Assembly: GCA_017506865.1 (NCBI GenBank)
Contig: JAFCMP010000060.1
Span: forward strand, 62,001-126,000
Source of the DNA: Tribonema minus
Lineage: Eukaryota; Sar; Xanthophyceae; Tribonematales; Tribonemataceae
DNA: 64,000 nucleotides
Reading direction: 5' to 3'
The position numbers and the translations under genes were made by a program. This document shows, one piece after another, positions 57,597 through 64,000 of this stretch. The notes beneath the pieces are model-generated. The model was not told the origin of the DNA, did not search any database, and was given only the letters and a program-made list of their open reading frames with translations. Position 1 is the stretch's first letter, and each line of letters opens with the position of its first letter.

Positions 57597-57672
57597 CTAC
57601 ATCCAAGAGTGAGAACAAGGCGACACACCTACAACATGGCATTTCCACAGCCACAAGTGGAATATAATAAAA
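57597..57672 (+). mobile_element. Second stacked retroelement tail (family 3)
   Basis: A 76-bp fragment ending GTGGAATATAATAAAA, the same tail seen in reverse at 26960-26975. It is bounded by GTACATG at 57590-57596 and again at 57673-57679, so it inserted into the target duplication left by the first element, or the reverse order. Confidence 0.85.
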
Positions 57673-57736
57673 GTACATGACGAGCGTCAAGAAACTGGCG
57701 CGGGGGTTCAACCTAGCAGTGGTGATCGCCGGCTAA

Positions 57737-59420
57737 CTGCTTGTATAGCATCAGCATCGCACCTGGCCGGATCACACGCATAGAAAAAGCCCGTGAGCGA
57801 AGCTGCAGCACAGCGACGCAGGGCGTACGATCGATGCGCCATGCCGACTAGCGCTCTGCCTGCTCCATGGAGCCTGCACAGTTCAAAAATCTGCACTAGA
57901 GACATGGCCGCAAGACTTCGTTATGCTGACGTGCATGTGACAAGCACACAGCCGAGCGCAATGCGTGCAAGCTAGAAGCAACCACACCTGGTGTATGCGG
58001 TGGCACACTGTTTCAGTGGCATACTGCTTTAGTGGCACACTGTTTCAGTAGCACACAAACGCGTCGTGTTGAAGCTGGAGGCATGACAAAGGCGCAAAGA
58101 CACCACCACGACAACAAATGAAAGCCTGTTCAAGAGCATTCCTCTATGCTGTTGTCGCTGTAGGCATGAGTTGCAGCAAACTCTCAAATGTCCGATTTCT
58201 GAAAATCAAAGTGAGTGAGCATCTGTGTGTGACTGTTGTCAATACTCATTCAAGTGCAGTTTAAGGTTGGGGCAGGGGGGGAGGGTTTCTGCAAGGGGCA
58301 TGACATTGTGTACACTTGTGAAGCAGGCGACCGCAATGTTTTCCACTGATATTGTTGTTGTTGTTTATGCAACTAATGCATCTCGGTTTTGCAGGTGTCA
58401 CCTCTTAACCGCGTGAGTGCGCTCTGTGCATTAGACCTTAGACCTTAGACCTTCTTGTGACTTGGCTTTCAGCGTCCTTCAGCACGCCTGAAGCATCCTC
58501 GCATACCACGCACACGAGTCTCCGATGATGTGGATTTGCGCAAACGCCATTGATGATTGCAATGACAAGTACATGATTCTTAATTAAATCTTGAAGACTC
58601 AATGCCAAGAGCTCACATCTGCAGACGTCAGTGAGTCAACAACATGCACGAAGGTGCAGAACTTGATGAGTACTTGTAACTTTTGTTGTGAAGTGGATGC
58701 CCAGTCGATGTGTATTAGCGGGGAGCCGCATGCGTCAACTGCACATGCAAGCTGCCGGGGCAATCCCCGGGCTGTGATTATGGGGGAGAGACGCATGCAC
58801 GCTACGCGCCTCTCTCTGTCACGCGGCACATGCACTGCAGTGCCCCTCTGGTGCACATGAGACGGCCAGAACAACAAACATACTATACCCCTCCTTCTCT
58901 GTCCCGCTGTTGCGGACGTATTGGACCGACAGCAGTAGGCGCGCTTCCGAGACCAACCGGCCATCATGTGTGTCTCTAGCAAAGGAGTTGCACAGGGACG
59001 CGTGCACGCGCACAACAGGGGGGTAGGTCAGTATCCCGGCATGATTGGGGGGCCCGCCGTTGAGGTCGACAGCGCCCCCAGAAAGCTGGGTTGTGAGGGC
59101 GGCGGCGCGTGCGTCTGCAGTGAGACGCGACACGCAGAGTCCATGTTCGGCAGGCGGCGGTGCTGCGCGGCGCCGCTGCTGCTGCTGCCGCGGGCGCGCG
59201 CCCACGTAACCCCGTGCAAGGGGGGTGAGCTGCTGCGGAGCGCTGAGCGCCAAGGGCCAGACCCCCCCCGCAATACCCCCAAGCATCACGGCTCAACTGG
59301 CACGTCTCCACAGAGCGTGCTCGCGTGAGGCGCGGGCGCCGCGCGCGCGCAGCAGCGGCAGGGGCTCCTTGCTGGTAAATGCTGACTGTAGGGCAGGCGG
59401 GCAGGGGGGGGATTGGGGGG
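57737..59420. other. Intergenic region between the recombinase remnant and the SEC14 gene
   Basis: About 1.7 kb without a supported gene. It contains a short tandem TTAGACC run (58434-58453), a repeated 'TGGCACACTGTTTCAGT' theme near 58002-58050, and G-rich DNA near 59400-59420, just past the SEC14 stop. Confidence 0.5.
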
Positions 59421-62400
59421 CTAGAACAGGTACTGATCCACGTCGTACGTCCACGTGTCGGTGCCGCAGATGGTGTCCGGCAGCGCCTGCGGCGGCAGCT
59501 CGCTGAGCAGCGCGTCACACGTGGCGGGGCCGCCCAGGAAGGAGATTTTCTTGGTCGTGCGCTCCTGCAGCATGCTGGCGATGATCTGCGGCAGCGGCGT
59601 CGGCGGCAGCGGGGGGATGGGGAGGTCAGCGGCGTCTCTTGTCTGCGTATACATGCGTGCCACAAGGCTGTAGTTAGGCACCATAGTGCATGGCTCTGTG
59701 CTTCATGGTGTAGCAGCAGCGGCACTGGCAGCTGCAGCGGCGGCAGCAGCTTCAGCAGCTTCAGCAGCTTCCTCCCGCCGGCCCAAGCCTGTCCAAGAAG
59801 GACTCAAGTTCGTCTTTGACGCATTGATGCTGCGCCGGCCAGATGTTGCTGAGCGCTGCATCAAACGGACGAGCAGGACGGTCACGCTGCTGTGCCGGCA
59901 CTGCGCTTGAGCACCGTGCTGGCCACAGCCATGGAGTGGTATACCAGCGCTTGCAACGCCAAAGTGGCCACGCGCTCTCTGACGCTGCGATTGTGCATGG
60001 GAAGCCCGCGACCGCAGCAGGCATCGCCGATGGGGCGCTGTCGAGCGCACTGGCGATGGGGCAGCAGCTGAGATGGGAGGAATTGAAGTGGCGCTCGATG
60101 CGATGCTGCGCGGCTTGTGGCACGAGCCGTGCTACATGTAGCAGCAGAGCGGCTGCAACTGGGCGCACCATACCGAGACACTGCATACATGAACATGACG
60201 ATGAGTGGTCGCCATGCACACGAAACTGACGTTGAGGGCGCAGCTGCTGCGAAAGGGCTGCAGCAGATCCACCAAGCCCGAGAGCGCAAAGACAGGCGCT
60301 GCCAGAAGTGTGAAAACAAACCATACTCTTGGTGAATCTGAAGGTTTGCAGACTCTTCAGAGGCTTCGCAGGCATGTGCTGCATGTTCAACAGTGACGCA
60401 CCTTCCAGAAGAAGTTGAGCCCACGGCCCGCGTTGACGATGCGTACGTACCCCAGGCGCATGGGATAATGGTTCATCATAACCCCCAGGGACTGCGGAAC
60501 GCAAAAAGCGTGCGGCAGCAGCACTGCTGAATGAGTGGGGATATGCCGTCAAGTGCAAGGTGATGCATACTTTTTGATAATCTGCTGCGTGGTGCTGTGT
60601 CTGAGGCCTCGCCTACGGGGCTGTATGCACCGTGCACGCGTCGCACGCTAAAATCGCGCCGTGAGTTGCGCCACGATGACAGGGTGTGTATCAAAAGGAG
60701 CAGCGCATCAGGGCGCAGCAGCAGCAGCGGCAACGCTCAGCAGCAAGGCGGCTCCACGGCGGCGTCCTGCTGCGCTCGAGGATGGCAATGTTCAATCAGT
60801 CGAGGGTGCTGTAATTCTACGGCGCCTGCCGCTGAGACACGCGCATGCATCTCCAAGGCGCGCGCCGAATGAAAGCGCGACTGCAGCAGCACACGCACCC
60901 GCGCCGCCCCCAGCGCCGCACTCAATGAGCTACGCCGCTTCCAAACTAGGTTCGACCATTTTTGCAGGTGCAGGGCGGACTGCATCCAAGGCGCCCGTGA
61001 CGGCGAGACGCGCCTCCTTGATGTACGCAACCGGCGGGAAGCTGCCTTCCTGGTGCACGCAGCGTCAAGCGTGACCACAGCGCACGAGCGCCCGCAGCAG
61101 CGCGGCTGGTGCACCTGCGCACCGCTTTCTTGCAGCTGGGCCGACCGCATGACAAGGACACAACACACGTTCCAGCCACCGCCGCAGCACACGCGCCCGC
61201 GCCGCACCCAATGACCTAGGCCGCCTCCGCAGCGCACCACTCTTGCAGGTCGGCAGACTGCACCAAAGGCGCCCCTGATGGCGACACGCATGACAAAGGC
61301 ACGGACACGGTCCAGTCACCGCCGCGCCGCCGCGGCCAGACGCACCTCCTTCATGTACGCGACCGGCGGGAAGTTGCCTTCCTGGTGCACGCAGCGTCAA
61401 GCGTGACCACAGCGCACGAAGCAAACAGCGCACGAGAGCCCGCAGCGGCACGGCTGATGCACCGTGCTCCGCACTCCTGCAGCTCGACCGACCGCATGCA
61501 GGACACGCCGTTTGGCACACTCCAATCACCGCCGCGGCCAGACGCACCTCCTTGATGTACGCGACCGGCGGGAAGTTGCCGAGCGTGAACCCCGCGCAGT
61601 CCACGACGACGGCGAAGCGGCTCTGCCCCGGTGGCATGGCGCGCAGCGCGCGCTCCAGCGTGTACACCACAAGGCGCGTGTTGGCGGCGACGTCGAACGG
61701 CGCGTGCTCGCGCGCAGGGCGGAAGTGGATGACGGGCCGCCCCTGCCTGCGCGCGCGCGTCGACGAGGGGGAGGCGGGGCCGGGGGGGGGGGGGGGGTGA
61801 GTGTGGAGTATGGGGGGAGGTGTTGTGGGTGGGGAGTTGTGGGGAGGGGGGGGGGGGGGGGGAAGTGTCGCGAGTGTTGAGTTGTGACGCGGTGTGCTGC
61901 TTGGCGCGTGCTCGTGCTGCCGTACTGGAGCTCTGCTGAAATACCAGGTGCATCAATGGCGCTCTGCTGAAATACCGGGAGCAGCAACGGCGCGCGCTTG
62001 CGCTGGCGAGGGTCACCGGACAGCAGGTTTACACACGCCCGCCTGCCTATGGACGGCAGGGGGGGGCACTGCTGACTCCACGTCCATCGTTGAAGTGTTG
62101 TTGCTGAGCACTGGCACTGCTGCACTGCGTGTCGCCTGCTGTGAATATCACCATCTCGCATCCGTGATCTCGGGTGCGCAACTGCCCGCCAGCGTGCCTG
62201 CTACCGACTCCTCAGGGCAGAGTGTGCCCTGTCAAGCGCCGCGCTCTGTGCCTCCGGCGGCGCACCGCTGCGCGCGCGTCGTTAAGCGGCAGCATCGAGC
62301 AGCGGCGCGCGCGCGAGATGGCCCAAGCGGTTTAGGTTACGGTTCGCCTGACCCTAATCCGAGCCCTAACATCAGAAAGCGTAAGGCTTCATACAGCACG

Positions 62401-64000
62401 TACACGCCCACATGCCCTAGGCAGCACGACACGAGCACAGCAGCGCTCGGCCCGACGCCGCAGCGCCGCCGCCGCCGCCATGCCCTAGGCAGCAAAACAC
62501 AAGCACAGCAGAGTTCCGCCCAACGACACAGCGCCGCTGTCGCCGCCGCCGCTAGCGCACCTGTCCGCGCCGCGCACGTACAGCTTGCCCGCCGCAGCGG
62601 GCGCGCGCACGGCGGCCGGCGCCATGGCCACCGCGCCCATCTGATCGCGCCACTCGACCGTGCGCGCAATGACGTCGACGAGTCGCGGCCCCGCGTCCCC
62701 GTCCTTTTCGACACGCCAGTACGAGACCTCCAGGAAGCGCAGCAGCGTGAGCTCCGTGAGCTCGTGCTGCGTCGGGGGGGGGAGAGGGGGGCAGGGGGGA
62801 GGGGTTGTGTCATCGTCATTGGTGAGATACTGATTGCGTGCGTGCCTTGATCCGTCCTCATTGTCAACATCAACTTTAGTGGCGTCACCGCCACCAGAGT
62901 TCACTTCGGTTCCAGGAATGCTGGCGCTGCGCGCTGCGGAAGCTGCGGCTGTTGCTTTGCAAGGGTGCACTGCCAGGCGCGGTCGCCCGTGTCTCGAAGG
63001 AAACACCTGTGAACTGCAGTTCTCGCCACCGCGAGCACTTTCAAGCATACTGAACGGAGGACACCTTGAGTCAAGGCATGGCGCGCACGCGAAGGTAAAT
63101 CAGTGGTTCAACGCTGGGTACCTGGTGCGATAGCACGCGGCATGTCGGTTGAAGTTGCCTATGCAATGTTGAAGTGGCTGTAACGCGCGCACTTGGCAAC
63201 AGCCACACCGCAGGAGGACACTGTTGGATGCACTGGGGGAGGTCTGTTCCACTTGCCCCTCACTCGCCGCACATGAGAGCCCCCGCTTCAGTGCGGCTGG
63301 GCGCACACGCACACACCCGCTATCCCTTTCTACAGTTTCTATAACGATGTCCAACCACTCGCACACATGCTGCCTAACCCATCCCCGAGTATGCTGTACT
63401 CCGAAGACAGCAAGGCAGTGGACCGATGAGAGCGCGTGCTGCAGAACCTGGAGAACTGACCTGGACTTCTCGTGCGTGCCGTCTCAGCTCCGGCCGCGCA
63501 TCGACTTCCTCCTTCAGCTGCCTCAGCGCCGCCCATTTCTGATCATTCATCTGGTAGTACCCATACAAAAGGACGCCCCCATCAGCGCCGGGTGCTTTCG
63601 CGCTGCGCCCCAGCAGCTTCCGTTTCATGGCGCTGCGCGAAGACGGCAGCGGCGACAGCGGCAGTGCGCAGTGCGATGTCACGGGCTTGACTGTAGGTTG
63701 TTGGTGTGCGGCAAAGGGGACATCATCGAGGTGTGTGTGGCGTGCCTTTGTGGGCAAGTGCGGTGTGTCTCGCAGCAAGAGGCGCATGACATCAGCTCGC
63801 TGCGCTCGCTGTACGCCGCAGTCCGCGATGCAGCACAGCAGGGAGTGCAACAAGCAGCAAAGCAGGATGTGCAACTCGTGTCAAAACAGTGTCTGCGGCA
63901 CGGATTGGCTCTCACACATGCTCACCTGAAGTTGAGCTTCCACAGTTTCCTGTCGCGCTTCGAAGGCGGCTCAGCAGCTGTTCGTTCGGCAGGCGGCTCC
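59421..64000 (-). CDS. SEC14 / CRAL-TRIO lipid-transfer protein, 5' end outside window
   Basis: Exons in transcript order: beyond 64000-63926, 63632-63461, 62766-62561, 61746-61548, 60491-60402, 59585-59421. All phases close; about 300 residues are visible. N-terminal part: 'KLWKLNFSAMKRKLLG' and 'WAALRQLKEEVDARPEL', then the CRAL-TRIO-N pattern 'ELTLLRFLEVSYWRVEKDG' with 'ARTVEWRDQM'. Lipid-binding part: 'QGRPVIHFRPAREHAPFD', 'SRFAVVVDCAGFTLGNFPP', 'LGVMMNHYPMRLGYVRIVNA' and 'GLNFFWK', then 'IIASMLQERTTKKISFLGG', ending 'DTWTYDVDQYLF'. The order 'VDCAGF', 'YPMRLGYVRIVNA', 'FFWK', 'KKISFLG' is that of SEC14, which exchanges phosphatidylinositol and other lipids between membranes. No GOLD or other extra domain follows. 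C-tracts precede the acceptors of exons 3 and 4. Confidence 0.9.
61014..61049 (-). repeat. Mini-exon-like duplicate of the SEC14 exon 4 end, copy 1
   Basis: 36 nt encoding 'EGSFPPVAYIKE' in phase 0, bounded by ccag and a GC-type donor (GCGCGT). It duplicates the end of the exon at 61548 ('LGNFPPVAYIKE'). Confidence 0.7.
61346..61381 (-). repeat. Mini-exon-like duplicate of the SEC14 exon 4 end, copy 2
   Basis: 36 nt encoding 'EGNFPPVAYMKE' in phase 0, bounded by ccag and GTGCGT, the same donor sequence as the real exon. With copy 1 it lies in the following intron, inside repeats of about 330 and 200 bp. Confidence 0.75.

Larger units (their letters stand above)
54139..57736 (+). pseudogene. 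RAD51/DMC1-family recombinase, interrupted by retroelement fragments
   Basis: Recognised exons: 54139-54264, 54680-54842 (or to 54827), and 57035-57137 continued at 57680-57733 across an insertion; a short exon near 55559-55607 is possible. The first exon reads 'RKPVIRITTRCKPVDRFLGG', then 'GTGKPHQL'. The second reads 'HTLAVTAQLD' and 'ARVIFIDTEKTFTP'. The third reads 'LIIVDSVTLFRAGLS', 'SGRGEIAERQQQWNKYM', the Walker B and 'GRGEL.ERQQ' landmarks of the family. After the insertion 'TSVKKLARGFNLAVVIAG' continues the alignment. RAD51/DMC1 form filaments on single-stranded DNA for homologous recombination. Two defects are visible: the Walker A lysine is followed by Pro with an extra residue instead of GKTQ, and about 540 bp of retroelement lie in the exon. 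The C-terminal about 80 residues were not found. It is probably a dead paralogue. Confidence 0.78.

Overview
The window is nuclear DNA from a GC-rich eukaryote. The genes are split by many short spliceosomal introns, and there is a Mediator subunit, a Rab GTPase, an R2R3-MYB factor and non-LTR retrotransposons. F-box/ankyrin proteins with 'GHLEVLQWA...GCPW' repeats, a chalcone-isomerase-like protein, LRR proteins with 'LPDSIGDLAALT' repeats and TTAGGG-like motifs suggest a photosynthetic protist. A stramenopile alga (xanthophyte or brown-algal relative) is my best guess and a green alga the main alternative; this is inference, no marker gene settles it. I built the exon models by hand from reading frame, GT/GC-AG borders and phase; in the multi-exon models the phases close across every junction I list.

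Layout. 0.5-7.0 kb (-): large EF-hand-like/IQ protein, running off the left edge or ending in an unseen exon. 7.4-7.9 kb (+): MED22, divergent from it. 8.25-18.0 kb: an LRR remnant and two tandem LRR genes, the first with two frameshifts, the second intact, with identical 3' parts. 18.0-21.25 kb (-): non-LTR retrotransposon (RT plus C-terminal nuclease-like domain). 22.2-26.1 kb (-): complete six-exon Rab1/RabD gene. 26.4-28.3 kb: stack of truncated retroelement 3' ends joined at GTAC. 28.4-30.5 kb: MULE-like DNA transposon with FAR1-type transposase, truncated. 31.0-32.6 kb (-): F-box/ankyrin gene with a frameshift. 32.7-40.4 kb (+): ten-exon coiled-coil protein. 41.1-43.8 kb (-): BTB-BACK protein. 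44.4-45.5 kb (+): R2R3-MYB. 47.2-51.1 kb (-): chalcone-isomerase-like protein with signal peptide. 51.3-53.2 kb (+): third LRR gene of the same family. 54.1-57.7 kb (+): RAD51/DMC1-like recombinase, interrupted inside an exon by two stacked retroelement fragments. 59.4-64.0 kb (-): SEC14/CRAL-TRIO protein running off the right edge.

The genes look like unrelated housekeeping and regulatory genes, several in divergent pairs. The striking features are structural: (1) retroelement ends that repeatedly insert at GTAC and stack on their own target duplications, one stack sitting in a recombinase exon; (2) in three genes, tandem duplication of exon-intron junctions inside introns, in one case giving in-frame 36-nt mini-exons; (3) C-homopolymer tracts just before 3' splice sites on the sense strand; (4) patchwork identity between the tandem LRR genes.
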